A stretch of DNA of 64,000 bases from assembly GCF_003697785.1 (NCBI RefSeq), contig NZ_QOKZ01000002.1, forward strand, positions 620,001-684,000. Direction: 5' to 3'. A program made the translations under genes and the position numbers. This DNA comes from Paracoccus alkanivorans (GTDB lineage Bacteria > Pseudomonadota > Alphaproteobacteria > Rhodobacterales > Rhodobacteraceae). Position 1 is the first letter of the stretch, and each line of letters opens with the position of its first letter. Shown one piece after another: positions 1 through 8,530 of the stretch. The notes under the pieces were generated by a model, which did not search any database, was not told where the DNA came from, and saw only the letters and a program-made list of their open reading frames with translations.

Positions 1-437
1 TCGAACTGGAGCACGGCACCACCCTGTTATGGGAACTGAAGCTGCTGGTGCCGATGTTCTTCGTCGTCAACGCCTTTCTGAAATTCGTCTGGTCGCACCG
101 GCTGTTCGGCTATTGCGCGATCATGATGGCGGCAGTCCCGAACGAGACCGACCATCCCATGGCGCGCATCCGCGCCGGCCAGGCAGGAGAATTGAACATC
201 ACGGCGGCACGCAGCTTCAATGCCGGTCTGCGCTCGGTCTATTTCGCGCTCGGGGGGCTGGCCTGGCTGGCAGGGGCCTGGGCGCTCATCGTGGCGACGG
301 CGGTGGTGCTTTTCGTGACATGGCGGCGCGAATTCGCCTCGAACTCGCGCCGGGTCATCATGCAAAGCCTTCCGGCACCGCAGCTCCCCGATCCTGCCAG
401 ACCGCCAGCGTCAGAACCAGGGCCCCCGCAGCCGTAA
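1..437 (+). CDS. DUF599 family membrane protein (3' part only)
   Basis: The start lies outside the window; the frame is open from base 3 and ends at TAA 435-437, giving about 145 residues. Hydrophobic segments alternate with charged ones (LVPMFFVVNAFLKFVWS, then a second membrane stretch before WRREFAS), and FKFVWSHRLFGYC-like and ARSFNAGLRSVYFAL stretches match my memory of the DUF599 membrane proteins of Rhodobacteraceae. Function is unknown. The last 80 bases overlap the 3' end of the convergent MFS gene, so the proline-rich end (after about RREFASNSR) is probably a run-on rather than conserved sequence. Confidence 0.75.
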   Translation, partial: ELEHGTTLLWELKLLVPMFFVVNAFLKFVWSHRLFGYCAIMMAAVPNETDHPMARIRAGQAGELNITAARSFNAGLRSVYFALGGLAWLAGAWALIVATAVVLFVTWRREFASNSRRVIMQSLPAPQLPDPARPPASEPGPPQP

Positions 438-1542
438 GCCCGAGACCGACCAGCCCCGGCGCCTGCCAGCCCCATCCGGCGGCAAGAGCGGCCCCGGCCA
501 GAAGCGGCCCCAATGCATTGGCGGCGTTGAAGGCCGCGTGATTCAGGGCAGCGGCCATGCTTTGCGCGGGACCGGCCACATCCATCAGCCGGGTCTGCAA
601 TGGAATGACCAGCCCGGCCCCGGCGGCCAGCAGGAAGGAAGACAGCGCCATCAACCGCCAGTCCCCAACCACCAGCGCCGCGAATGCCTGCGTCACGGCC
701 ATGGTGCCAAGGCTGATATAGGCCGCGCGGACATGGCCCAAGCGTTCGGTGATCTGCCCGGCAGCCCATATGCCAAGCGTGCCGCCGACCCCGAACATGG
801 CCAGCGCCAGCGGAATCGCCCAGACCGGTGCATCGGTGGTGGCCAGCATCGCCGCCGTCAGAAAGGCATAGACGGCGAACACCCCACCGCAGCCGATCGC
901 GCCCACTGCCAGCAACCACAGCACCCGCGCGTTGCGCAGCGCCTGCAACTCGACCCAAGGGCGCGCATTCGGATCGGCGCCCACGCGCGGCGCCAGCCGC
1001 AGGATCGCCCATGCCGAGACCAGCGCCAGCAGGCCGGGCAGCGCAAAGCCCCAACGCCAGCCGACCCCCTGCCCCAAGGCTCCTGCCAGCGGCACCCCGG
1101 CGATATTGGCGACCGTCAGTCCCATGAGAATCTGCGCCGCTCCCCTTGCCCGGTGCTCGCGTGGCAGGGCATCGGCGGCATAGAGCATCGCCACGCCCAG
1201 GAAGCCGCCATGCGGCAATCCCGCCAGAAACCGCATGCCCGCCAGCGTGGCGAATCCCGGTAACACAGCCGCCAGCAGGTTCATCACCCCGTAGAACATC
1301 ATCAATGCGGCCAGGTAACGCCGCCGCGGCAATCTTGCCCCCAGGATCGAGGTCAGCGGCGCGCCGACGACCACGCCAAGGGCATAGGCGCTGATGACAT
1401 GACCGGCCTGCGGCTCGGTCACGCCAAGATCGGCGGCGAAATAGGGCAGTAGCCCCATCGCCGCGAATTCCGAGGTTCCGATCGCGAATGCCCCCAGGGC
1501 AAGGGCAAGAATGGCTGGCCGCAAGCTGCGCGAATCACTCAT
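358..1542 (-). CDS. MFS efflux transporter, AraJ/DHA1-like
   Basis: 394-residue, 12-segment major facilitator of the inner membrane, probably exporting a drug or sugar by proton antiport. It begins MSDSRSLRP and carries the AFAIGTSEF motif in TM1 typical of the arabinose-efflux/DHA1 branch, plus the loop 2-3 basic motif GARLPRRRYL. The ATG at 1542 is preferred over an in-frame start at 1641 because AAGAGGCTC lies just upstream and the extra 33 residues are cysteine-rich and not membrane-like. It overlaps the 3' end of the DUF599 gene tail to tail. Substrate cannot be read from the sequence. Confidence 0.85.
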   Translation of the reverse strand: MSDSRSLRPAILALALGAFAIGTSEFAAMGLLPYFAADLGVTEPQAGHVISAYALGVVVGAPLTSILGARLPRRRYLAALMMFYGVMNLLAAVLPGFATLAGMRFLAGLPHGGFLGVAMLYAADALPREHRARGAAQILMGLTVANIAGVPLAGALGQGVGWRWGFALPGLLALVSAWAILRLAPRVGADPNARPWVELQALRNARVLWLLAVGAIGCGGVFAVYAFLTAAMLATTDAPVWAIPLALAMFGVGGTLGIWAAGQITERLGHVRAAYISLGTMAVTQAFAALVVGDWRLMALSSFLLAAGAGLVIPLQTRLMDVAGPAQSMAAALNHAAFNAANALGPLLAGAALAAGWGWQAPGLVGLGLTAAGALVLTLAVWQDRGAAVPEGFA

Positions 1543-1665
1543 GTGAGCCTCTTTTCCGTTCGAGACCAACATGCATGCCGCAACGCAGCATGAACAAGCG
1601 GTCAAACGGGCAAGGCAGGTTTGCGATACATGCAGACCCACCGCCTGCCGGCAGGTGACGAATCC

Positions 1666-2259
1666 TTACCCTGTCGCTGTGGCGTAAAGCTCGAAATCCC
1701 TCCCGCGCTCCTTCTCTAGCCTGCTGCGAAGCTTTCGGCTCAGTGCAATCTCGGCGTCAGGAGAGACATTCAGCATCGGCAGCTTACCAAGCGTAACTTT
1801 CAGACGGTCGGACAAGAACTCCCCGATCGCCTCCGGATTCTCGTATTTATACAGGTGATCAACGACGTGGAGAGGCTTGCCATAGCTGAGCATCCCGCTT
1901 TGACTCCCGATCTCGGCATGGGGCGGAGGAGTTTCCGACAGGTAGTCCGCGACGAATTTCTCGAAGCTGATGCCGCTGGTAGATGTTTCCCGGCCCTTGA
2001 TTTCGGAACGCGACCGGTAACGATACCAGCTCCCCAGCCAATCGACCGGCTCGCGCATGATGGCGAATGTCTCGAGCGTTTCGCCTGACGGAAGAAGCGG
2101 CCGGATCTGACGATGATAGCGGCGCAGCCCCATATGCTTGAGCCCCTGTGGATGGCGGAACAGGATATCGGCGGCATCGCCAAGGCTGGCCAGATAGGAA
2201 TGCGTCCCGGTTTTCGGCACGGCAAGGAACACCAGCCCACGCCGCCAGAAAATCATCAT
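1666..2259 (-). CDS. sulfotransferase family protein
   Basis: 197 residues. The N-terminus has LVFLAVPKTGTHSYLASL, the 5'-phosphosulfate-binding loop of PAPS-dependent sulfotransferases, and FAIMREPVDWLGSWYR at about residues 66-81 matches the 3'-phosphate-binding RxPxxxxxSxY region. It would transfer sulfate from PAPS to an unknown carbohydrate or lipid acceptor. The gene stands alone between an MFS exporter and an unrelated small gene. Four sampled 60-base lines are about 52-60% G+C against about 70% in the neighbouring esterase, so it may have been acquired. Either of two adjacent ATGs (2259, 2256) could be used. Confidence 0.75.
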   Translation of the reverse strand: MMIFWRRGLVFLAVPKTGTHSYLASLGDAADILFRHPQGLKHMGLRRYHRQIRPLLPSGETLETFAIMREPVDWLGSWYRYRSRSEIKGRETSTSGISFEKFVADYLSETPPPHAEIGSQSGMLSYGKPLHVVDHLYKYENPEAIGEFLSDRLKVTLGKLPMLNVSPDAEIALSRKLRSRLEKERGRDFELYATATG

Positions 2260-2370
2260 CTTATTACCCCGTCATATGCTTTTGATCTTCGGCAGAATGC
2301 CACGTCGGACATGCCGCAAGCGCCTGATGCGGCAAAGCCTGGCTGCCGTTGCGGGATCCATGCGGGCATG

Positions 2371-2769
2371 TCAAAGAGAGCCGCGCCGGACCATCAGCCA
2401 GATCAGCAGCGCCGCCAGCACCATCAGCCCGAACACCAGCGAGGCTGCAAAGTTCAGCATACGGTCGCGCCAGCGGCTCATCTCGCCCATCGGTTGCAGA
2501 TGCGCCATCAGCGCGCTGTAGGCGCGGCTGATCGCAGGAAGATCCAGCTGCCGGGCGATTCTGGGCTGGGCACTGTGCAGCTCGGCCTCGGCCAGAACGC
2601 CAGCCGCGCGCCGCAGCTTGCGCGGCAAGGCCCCGCCACGGCGCCGCAACATCACCTGCAGCCCCGGGCGCTCGCTCCGGCGCGCACCGCCAAGGCGGTC
2701 GGCCATCAGCCGCGCCACTTCTTCGGCCATGTCCCGGACATCGTCCACCGTCTGTGCATCGCGAGTCAT
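2371..2769 (-). CDS. hypothetical protein with C-terminal membrane anchor
   Basis: 132 residues, not recognised. The first 100 are soluble, helical and rich in Arg/Ala (VARLMADRLGG, LPRKLRRAAGVLAEAE); one transmembrane segment follows at about residues 108-128 (NFAASLVFGLMVLAALLIW), ending in VRRGSL. The positive end suggests the tail sits in the cytoplasm. AAGGGC precedes the ATG. GC-rich third positions support real coding. It is divergent from the esterase gene, with 55 bases between their starts. Confidence 0.6.
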   Translation of the reverse strand: MTRDAQTVDDVRDMAEEVARLMADRLGGARRSERPGLQVMLRRRGGALPRKLRRAAGVLAEAELHSAQPRIARQLDLPAISRAYSALMAHLQPMGEMSRWRDRMLNFAASLVFGLMVLAALLIWLMVRRGSL

Positions 2770-2824
2770 GCCCTTGTCATAGACGGGATGGCGCGCGCAG
2801 GCCAGAGGTCATAGGATCACCGGC

Positions 2825-3598
2825 ATGAAGCTGAATCACTCTGTTGTCGGGCAGGACGAGGGCCTGCCGATCCTGCTGGTCCATGGCCTGTTCGGCCAGG
2901 GCCGCAACCTTGGCGCCATTGCCCGGCGGCTGTCCGAAAAGCGGCGGGTCATCCTTGTCGATCAGCGCAATCACGGCGACAGCCCGCATGATCCCGATCA
3001 CAGCTATGCCGCGATGGCGGCCGACCTGGCCGGGGTGATCGAGGCATATGGCGGACGCGTGGACCTTGCGGGCCACTCCATGGGCGGAAAGGCCGCCATG
3101 CAGCTGGCGCTGACCCGGCCGGAACTGATCCGCAAGCTGGTGGTGATGGATATCGCGCCGGTAACCTACGCCCATAGCCAAAGCCACCTGATCGATGCGA
3201 TGGAGGCGATGGATCTGCATGGGCTGAGCCGGCGCAGTGAGGCCGATCAGCGGCTTTCCGAACATGTCCACAGCACCGGCCTGCGCGCATTCCTGCTGCA
3301 ATCGCTGGACCTGAAATCCGATCCACCCCGCTGGCGGCTGAACCTGCCGGTTCTGCGCGACTGGATGGATCGCACCACGGGCTGGCCCGAGGGCCTGCCC
3401 AAGGCGGCTTTCGACGGCCCCGCCCTGTTCATGGCCGGTGCCGAATCGGATTACGTGGATGATGCGGGCGAGGCCGCCATTCGCGACTACTTCCCGCAAG
3501 CCCGGCTGCTGCGCATAAAGCATGCCGGCCACTGGATGCATGCCGATGCTCCCGAGGCGGTGGCCGAGACCCTGGCGGCATTCATGGGCGACGGATGA
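2825..3598 (+). CDS. alpha/beta-hydrolase, YbfF-type esterase
   Basis: 257-residue cytoplasmic esterase or thioesterase. The oxyanion region is ILLVHGLFGQGRNLG (residues 16-30), the nucleophile elbow LAGHSMGG puts the serine at residue 85, and the catalytic histidine is in KHAGHWMHAD near residue 236; an aspartate is plausible around ESDYVDDAG. Order and length fit the YbfF family, which acts on acyl esters including short acyl-CoAs. AGGATCACC serves as ribosome-binding site. The natural substrate is unknown. Confidence 0.85.
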   Translation: MKLNHSVVGQDEGLPILLVHGLFGQGRNLGAIARRLSEKRRVILVDQRNHGDSPHDPDHSYAAMAADLAGVIEAYGGRVDLAGHSMGGKAAMQLALTRPELIRKLVVMDIAPVTYAHSQSHLIDAMEAMDLHGLSRRSEADQRLSEHVHSTGLRAFLLQSLDLKSDPPRWRLNLPVLRDWMDRTTGWPEGLPKAAFDGPALFMAGAESDYVDDAGEAAIRDYFPQARLLRIKHAGHWMHADAPEAVAETLAAFMGDG

Positions 3599-3652
3599 GT
3601 GCGAAGCGCCACAGGCTCCCTGATCATGCAGGCAGGGTGCCGCCCGCGGGGA

Positions 3653-4354
3653 TCATCTCTGCCTGAGCTGCCGCAAGGCGCGTGCCATCCCGCCATCCAC
3701 CAGCAGGAAGCTGAGCCCGAAGCCCACGGCGAATCCGGCGATCTCGGCAATCCAGCCATAGCCTGCGCCGCCAAAGACAATGCCGAAGACCAGTTGGAAC
3801 AGCAGCAGCATTCCGATCAGCGTAAAGGCCCGCATCCGGTTGGCATTGGCCGCCGCCAGCCTGGTCCAGAGCAGGAAGGTAAAGGCACCGACCAGCCCGT
3901 AGATCGCCGGATACCCTCCGATCAGCGGCGCTGACAGGCCCGGCACGAGCGACATGGCCACCGTGTAGACCAGCGCCCCGCCGATGGCCGAGCCCAGATA
4001 CAGTGCCACGACCGCCCAGGGCCGGAACTCCCGCGCCACCAGATTGCCGAGCGCCAGCGTGAAAGCCAGCACGAACAATGCCTGCATCACCGAGTAATTG
4101 ACGAAAGGATAGCTCACCAGCCGGTAAACCTGCCTCCAATCGACCGCGTCCATGGCCCACATTCTTTGCACCATTTCGGGTGCATAGGCACTCATCTGCA
4201 GTCCGGACAGCCGCAGCCCGACCCCCTCGGCCCCGCCGATCAGCCCGAGCCGGCCCAACCCGAATACCGCCTCGCTGGCGATGGTGGGCATGGCCAGCAG
4301 CCAGACAATGGCGGGCAGCGGGTTGATCGGCGATTCATTCATCCCCTGATGCAT
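3653..4354 (-). CDS. rhomboid-fold membrane protein lacking the catalytic dyad
   Basis: 233 residues with about six membrane segments in the rhomboid order. The position of the protease motif GxSG reads GGYP (residues 146-149, in APLIGGYPAIYGLVG), so the serine is replaced by tyrosine; the usual H in the last helix (AHxxG) is replaced, reading AEIAG at 203-207. It should therefore bind or hold membrane partners rather than cut them. ATG 4354 is chosen because GAAGGAAC lies six to seven bases upstream; ATG 4342 has no spaced site. The gene is divergent from trpS. Annotation pipelines will probably call it a rhomboid serine protease. Confidence 0.8.
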   Translation of the reverse strand: MHQGMNESPINPLPAIVWLLAMPTIASEAVFGLGRLGLIGGAEGVGLRLSGLQMSAYAPEMVQRMWAMDAVDWRQVYRLVSYPFVNYSVMQALFVLAFTLALGNLVAREFRPWAVVALYLGSAIGGALVYTVAMSLVPGLSAPLIGGYPAIYGLVGAFTFLLWTRLAAANANRMRAFTLIGMLLLFQLVFGIVFGGAGYGWIAEIAGFAVGFGLSFLLVDGGMARALRQLRQR

Positions 4355-4429
4355 GGGCGTTCCTTCACGGTTGCGGTTGCGGCAGCCAACAGCTAAGCCA
4401 GCCTCGAAGAAATTCCAAGCAGGCCGGAC

Positions 4430-5464
4430 ATGAGCGAGACGACCAACACGCGCTTTACCCCCCGCATCTTTTCGGGAATCCAACCCTCGGGCGGGCTGAC
4501 GCTCGGGAACTACCTGGGTGCGCTGAAACGTTTCGCGGCGCTGCAGGGCAACGAGTCCGAGACGATCTATTGCATCGTCGATCTGCATGCGATCACTGTC
4601 TGGCAGGACCCGGACGTCCTGCGCCAGCGCATCCGCGAAGGCGCAGCGGCCTTCATGGCCTCGGGCGTCGATCCGCGCCAGTCGATCCTGTTCAACCAGT
4701 CGCAAGTCAGCGCCCATGCAGAGATGGCCTGGCTGTTCAACACCGTGGCGCGGGTCGGCTGGATGTACCGGATGACCCAGTTCAAGGACAAGGCGGGCAA
4801 GAACAGCGAGAATGCCAGCCTTGGCCTGCTGGCCTACCCGGCGCTGATGGCTGCTGACATCCTGACCTATCAGGCCACCGCGGTGCCGGTGGGCGAGGAT
4901 CAGAAACAGCATCTGGAACTGACCCGCGACATCGCCGCCAAGTTCAACCACGATTACAAGATCGAGCATTTCCCGATCACCGAGCCGCTGATCGAAGGCG
5001 TCGCCACCCGTGTCATGTCGCTGCGCGACGGCTCGAAAAAGATGTCCAAGTCCGACCCGTCGGATGCCAGCCGCATCAACCTGACCGACGACGCCGACGC
5101 GATCGCGCAGAAGATCCGCAAGGCCCGCACCGATGCCGATCCACTGCCCGGCAATGTCGAGGGGCTCAAGGATCGGCCCGAGGCGCGCAACCTGGTCAAT
5201 ATCTATGCCGCGCTGGCGGATGAAACTCCCGACGCGGTCCTGGCCCGTTTCGAGGGACAGGGTTTCGGCGTATTCAAGCCCGCTCTGGCCGAGGTAGCGG
5301 TCGAGGCGCTGTCGCCGATCACCCGCAAGATGAGCGAATTCATGGACGATCCGGCCGAGATCGACCGGATCCTTGGCCATGGTGCGGAACGCGCCGATGA
5401 ACTCGCCACCCCGATCCTTGAACGCACCAAGGAAATCATGGGGTTGCTGCGCAGCCGCGCCTGA
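4430..5464 (+). CDS. trpS: tryptophanyl-tRNA synthetase
   Basis: 344-residue class I aminoacyl-tRNA synthetase that charges tRNA-Trp with tryptophan using ATP. The HIGH-like motif is [13 protein letters not shown] (residues 19-31) and KMSKS is at 204-208 within [13 protein letters not shown]. The length is normal for bacterial TrpS. The ATG follows CCGGAC with only a weak Shine-Dalgarno match. It ends four bases before the end of the convergent gfa gene, leaving no room for a separate terminator. Confidence 0.97.
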   Translation: MSETTNTRFTPRIFSGIQPSGGLTLGNYLGALKRFAALQGNESETIYCIVDLHAITVWQDPDVLRQRIREGAAAFMASGVDPRQSILFNQSQVSAHAEMAWLFNTVARVGWMYRMTQFKDKAGKNSENASLGLLAYPALMAADILTYQATAVPVGEDQKQHLELTRDIAAKFNHDYKIEHFPITEPLIEGVATRVMSLRDGSKKMSKSDPSDASRINLTDDADAIAQKIRKARTDADPLPGNVEGLKDRPEARNLVNIYAALADETPDAVLARFEGQGFGVFKPALAEVAVEALSPITRKMSEFMDDPAEIDRILGHGAERADELATPILERTKEIMGLLRSRA

Positions 5465-5468
5465 TTTC

Positions 5469-6215
5469 CTAGCGGCTGCCGCCGAGCAGGCGATTCAGGA
5501 GCCTGCCGATGATCGAGCCGGATGCGGCGGGCGGCGGCGGGGGCGCGCTGGCACTGGCCGTTTCCCGGCTTTCGCTTTCGGCTGTGGCCTGCCCGTCGTG
5601 GCGAGTATCCGGTTTTTCCTCTTGCGCCGCGGCCCTGCTGGTGACACCCGAGGTTTTCGCCACATGCGCGGCGATGGCGTCCATCAGCGGCGGTGACAAG
5701 GTGTCATAGGGATGCAGGCCCAACTCGCGCAGCCGCGCCCGGATGCCGTCCATCCGCGACGGATCGACACCCGATTCGATGACCGAACTGACAAAGGCCG
5801 CGAATTCCGGAGCCGACCAGCCCTCTTCGGGCGATAATTCGGTATGCACGAAATCAAGACCGTAGAAGGGATGGCCGGTATTCTCGATCCTGCCATACAT
5901 ATGCACGCCGCAATCGCGGCAGCGGTGCCGCTGGATCGGCGCCTCGGCATTCACGATCTCCAGCTTGTCGCCGTTTTCCAGCACTTCGACCGCATCGCGC
6001 GAGACGACGGCGATCTGGCTGAAGACCGCCCCTTCGGGCTTCCAGCACTTGGTGCAGCCGCAGACATGGTTATGCGCGGTCTGGGCGCCCACCCGGACTT
6101 TCACCGGGTTGCTGCTACAGAGACAACTCAATACACCGCCTGAAAAATTCGGATCAGTTTGCCTTATGCCGTTATCGACGGCGGGATGGATCAACACCCC
6201 ATCTGTGTTCGCCAT
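5469..6215 (-). CDS. gfa: S-(hydroxymethyl)glutathione synthase (formaldehyde-activating enzyme) with extra tail
   Basis: 248 residues. It speeds condensation of formaldehyde with glutathione, the first step of glutathione-dependent formaldehyde oxidation. Zinc ligands appear as [16 protein letters not shown] and [11 protein letters not shown], the CENP-V/GFA pattern. The Paracoccus denitrificans enzyme is about 194 residues; here about 55 are added: a charged Glu/Ser linker, PPPPP, then a short amphipathic end [18 protein letters not shown] 6215 follows GGAGGAGAGGACC. The usual partner genes (flhA/fghA) are not adjacent. Confidence 0.93.
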   Translation of the reverse strand: MANTDGVLIHPAVDNGIRQTDPNFSGGVLSCLCSSNPVKVRVGAQTAHNHVCGCTKCWKPEGAVFSQIAVVSRDAVEVLENGDKLEIVNAEAPIQRHRCRDCGVHMYGRIENTGHPFYGLDFVHTELSPEEGWSAPEFAAFVSSVIESGVDPSRMDGIRARLRELGLHPYDTLSPPLMDAIAAHVAKTSGVTSRAAAQEEKPDTRHDGQATAESESRETASASAPPPPPAASGSIIGRLLNRLLGGSR

Positions 6216-6349
6216 GGTCCTCTCCTCCGATGACCGAGCATAACTCAACGTCGCGCAGACGGGAAGAATCGGCAAGTCAGCGGAAAGTGGCAGCATGCCG
6301 GCATGGCATGAAGGATGTCCGCCTGACACCTATTCCTGCGCTCCGCATT

Positions 6350-6514
6350 TCAGAACGGCCTGTTGACGGCCATGAAAGCGATCGCGATCCAAAGCCAGAG
6401 CGCGGCCGCGAAGACGCCAAGCGACAATAGCAGGAAGCGTGGCAGGCCATGGCGCTCCCACCCTGCAAGCAATGCGGCCAGTGCCGCTATGGGAAGTAAG
6501 AACAGAATAGGCAT
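6350..6514 (-). CDS. small hypothetical membrane protein
   Basis: 54 residues, beginning MPILFLLPIAALAALLAG and ending FMAVNRPF, with two predicted membrane helices separated by WERHGLPRF. No family is recognised. The Shine-Dalgarno match before ATG 6514 is weak, and an in-frame start at 6589 would add 25 non-membrane residues. It lies in the 576-base gap between gfa and the pabC-like gene; the rest of that gap holds only a dispersed repeat. Confidence 0.45.
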   Translation of the reverse strand: MPILFLLPIAALAALLAGWERHGLPRFLLLSLGVFAAALWLWIAIAFMAVNRPF

Positions 6515-6672
6515 CTGCCGAGAATACCCCGCCGGAACCCGAAACGGCAAAGGGGTAGAAAAACCATGGCCGGATATCGCGCAAACCACGCGGAAGGCTG
6601 AGCAGCCTTTCGCTGGAACGGTGCCGGGCGGATGACAAGGAAATGGCGTGTTGTTTCGGGGTCACGGTTTCC

Positions 6673-6730
6673 GGGGCTCTGCCCCGCCGCCGTTCCGGCG
6701 GCTCCCCGAGGTATTTGGACAAAGAAGAAG
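6673..6730 (+). repeat. dispersed GC-hairpin/GAAGAAG repeat, copy A
   Basis: Begins with the self-complementary GGGGCTCTGCCCC, then a GCCGCC/GGCGGC arm pair, CTCCCCGAGGTATTTGG, and ends ACAAAGAAGAAG. It is the most divergent tail of six related copies (AGGTATTT instead of GGGATATTT). It lies 61 bases beyond the pabC-like stop codon, on the opposite strand, so in that transcript it reads CUUCUUCUUUGU first. Confidence 0.8.
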
Positions 6731-6791
6731 AGGCGGGAATTTCAGTGTGCCGGGGCCTGCCTGCCGGTGCAAAGCCGTCGTCCTCCTGCTT

Positions 6792-7442
6792 TCAGGCGAT
6801 GGGCGCGGGCCGCAACCGTGCCGGAATCAGGCCGCGCAGGGCATTGCCGCAAAACAGCTCCCCCCGCGTCAGGTCGGCGGGATATAGCAGCGCTTCGCGT
6901 GCCTCACCCGTTTGCAGAAGCGCTTGCCGCAACACGCCGGGCAGCAGCCCGCAAGAAGCGGCAGGGGTCAGCAACCGCCCGTCCCGGCGCAAAAAGACAT
7001 TGGTGATCGTGCCCTCGCAGATCTCGCCCCGCTCGTTCAGCAGAATCGCCTCGTCGCAGCCCGGGGGCATATCCGCGCGGGCCGAATCATAGGCGGGGCG
7101 ATGCGAGGTCTTGATGCGCAGCCATGGCTCCGCGCTGTTCAGCGCCAGTTTCGAGATCGTGATGATCCAGTGATCCGGGGTCGGAGGCAGGAATTGATGC
7201 GTCACCGCGATCCGCCCGCCGGCATCGACGGTCAGCCGGACCCTCAGGACCTCTTCCTTCGGCAGGGCAGCGAGAGAGGCCGCGACGGCCTCCTCGTCAA
7301 GCGGGAAACCCACCGCGGCGCAATCCCTGCGCAGGCGCTCCAGGTGCAACGGCCAGTGACGGATCCGGCCATCCGGCCCGGCCCGCATGGTCTCGATCAC
7401 CTTCAGCCCTGCGGGGACAGGCCCAGGAATGCGGATTTGCAT
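6792..7442 (-). CDS. pabC: aminotransferase class IV, probable 4-amino-4-deoxychorismate lyase
   Basis: 216-residue PLP enzyme of fold type IV. The likely Schiff-base lysine is K111 in RIKTSHRPAYDSAR, followed by DEAILLNERGEICEGT, the cofactor-binding stretch of PabC/IlvE proteins. As the gene overlaps pabB by 40 bases it most likely removes pyruvate from aminodeoxychorismate to give 4-aminobenzoate for folate. ATG 7442 is preferred because GGGAGGAGG lies just upstream, inside pabB. A branched-chain or D-amino-acid aminotransferase role is possible from sequence alone but unlikely from context. Confidence 0.85.
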   Translation of the reverse strand: MQIRIPGPVPAGLKVIETMRAGPDGRIRHWPLHLERLRRDCAAVGFPLDEEAVAASLAALPKEEVLRVRLTVDAGGRIAVTHQFLPPTPDHWIITISKLALNSAEPWLRIKTSHRPAYDSARADMPPGCDEAILLNERGEICEGTITNVFLRRDGRLLTPAASCGLLPGVLRQALLQTGEAREALLYPADLTRGELFCGNALRGLIPARLRPAPIA

Positions 7443-8530
7443 ATTGCCTCCTCCCATTCCGATCCGGCGCGGCTGTCATGGGTGATGCCGCCGCCGACAT
7501 TCACCCGCAGACGCCCCTTGCCCTCCATGACCGGCGTCCGGATCGCGACGTTGAAGCGCATCGGTCCTGCCGGGTCGGCCCAGCCAATGGCTCCGCAATA
7601 AACCCCGCGCGGCGCCTGCTCCAGTTCCGCGATGATCTCCATCGCGCGGATTTTGGGGGCACCGGTGATCGAGCCGCAGGGAAACAGGGCCCGCAGGATG
7701 TCGCTCAGCCCGGCATCACCGGTCAATTGCCCGGTGACGGTCGAGGTCATCTGGTGAACCGTGGCATAGGGCTCGATCTCGAACAGTTTCGGCACGCGGA
7801 CGGAGCCGGGCAGGCAGACCCGGCTGATATCGTTTCGCAGCAGATCGACGATCATCAAGTTCTCGGCCCGATCCTTTTCCGAAGCCGCCAGCGCCTCGGC
7901 CGCCGCCCGGTCCTTCTCCGGGGTCGCGCCGCGCGGAGCCGTGCCCTTCATCGGCCGGGTCTCGATCCGGCCCGCGTGATCGGTGGCAAAGAACAGCTCG
8001 GGACTGCGCGACAGCACGACCGGGCCACCCAGATCGACGAAGGCCCCCTCGCCCACCGGCTGGCGCGCCGCCAGAGCGGCATAGATGGCCAGCGGATCGC
8101 CTTCTGCCTCGGCTTCCATCGGGAAGGTCAGGTTGATCTGGTAAGTGTCGCCCGCCTCGATATAGCGATGCACCTTGGCAATCGCCCGGTCATAACGGTC
8201 GCGGGACCAGAGCGGGCGCGGCACGCCAAGGCGTATCCCGGCAGGATCGGGCAGGTCCGGAGCGGGGCGCGGCCCGTCGAACACCCCCATCAGGATCAGC
8301 GGCACATCGCGGCCCAGTGGCATCAGCGGTGCAAGCCGGGGCGTCAGCGCATAGCCGAGCTCATAGGACAGGTATCCCGCCAACCAGCAGCCGTGCGCCC
8401 GCGCCGCCTCCATCGCCGCCAGTGCCGGGATGACCCCGGCTGGCGTGTCGGCGCGGATCACCGTTTGCGGCGCTGTGAACAGCGTCCCTCCCGGCAGCGG
8501 GCCGTGGTCGAAACGGACCTGCCCGCTCAC
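7403..8530 (-). CDS. pabB: aminodeoxychorismate synthase component I
   Basis: 375 residues. Adds the amino group (from the glutaminase PabA, not in this window) to chorismate. The chorismate-binding domain covers the C-terminal two thirds, with MKGTAPRG, NLMIVDLLRND and GSITGAPKIRAMEIIAELE as signature stretches. The N-terminal part is shorter than in TrpE. It starts at GTG 8530, and its GTGA overlaps the mfd stop, so translation is coupled to mfd; its own 3' end holds the pabC ribosome-binding site. Confidence 0.93.
   Translation of the reverse strand: MSGQVRFDHGPLPGGTLFTAPQTVIRADTPAGVIPALAAMEAARAHGCWLAGYLSYELGYALTPRLAPLMPLGRDVPLILMGVFDGPRPAPDLPDPAGIRLGVPRPLWSRDRYDRAIAKVHRYIEAGDTYQINLTFPMEAEAEGDPLAIYAALAARQPVGEGAFVDLGGPVVLSRSPELFFATDHAGRIETRPMKGTAPRGATPEKDRAAAEALAASEKDRAENLMIVDLLRNDISRVCLPGSVRVPKLFEIEPYATVHQMTSTVTGQLTGDAGLSDILRALFPCGSITGAPKIRAMEIIAELEQAPRGVYCGAIGWADPAGPMRFNVAIRTPVMEGKGRLRVNVGGGITHDSRAGSEWEEAICKSAFLGLSPQG

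Noticed and set aside
4355..5380. 340-codon N-terminal extension of the rhomboid frame across trpS
   Set aside because: It runs antisense through trpS and is not membrane-like; the ribosome-binding site at 4354 marks the true start.
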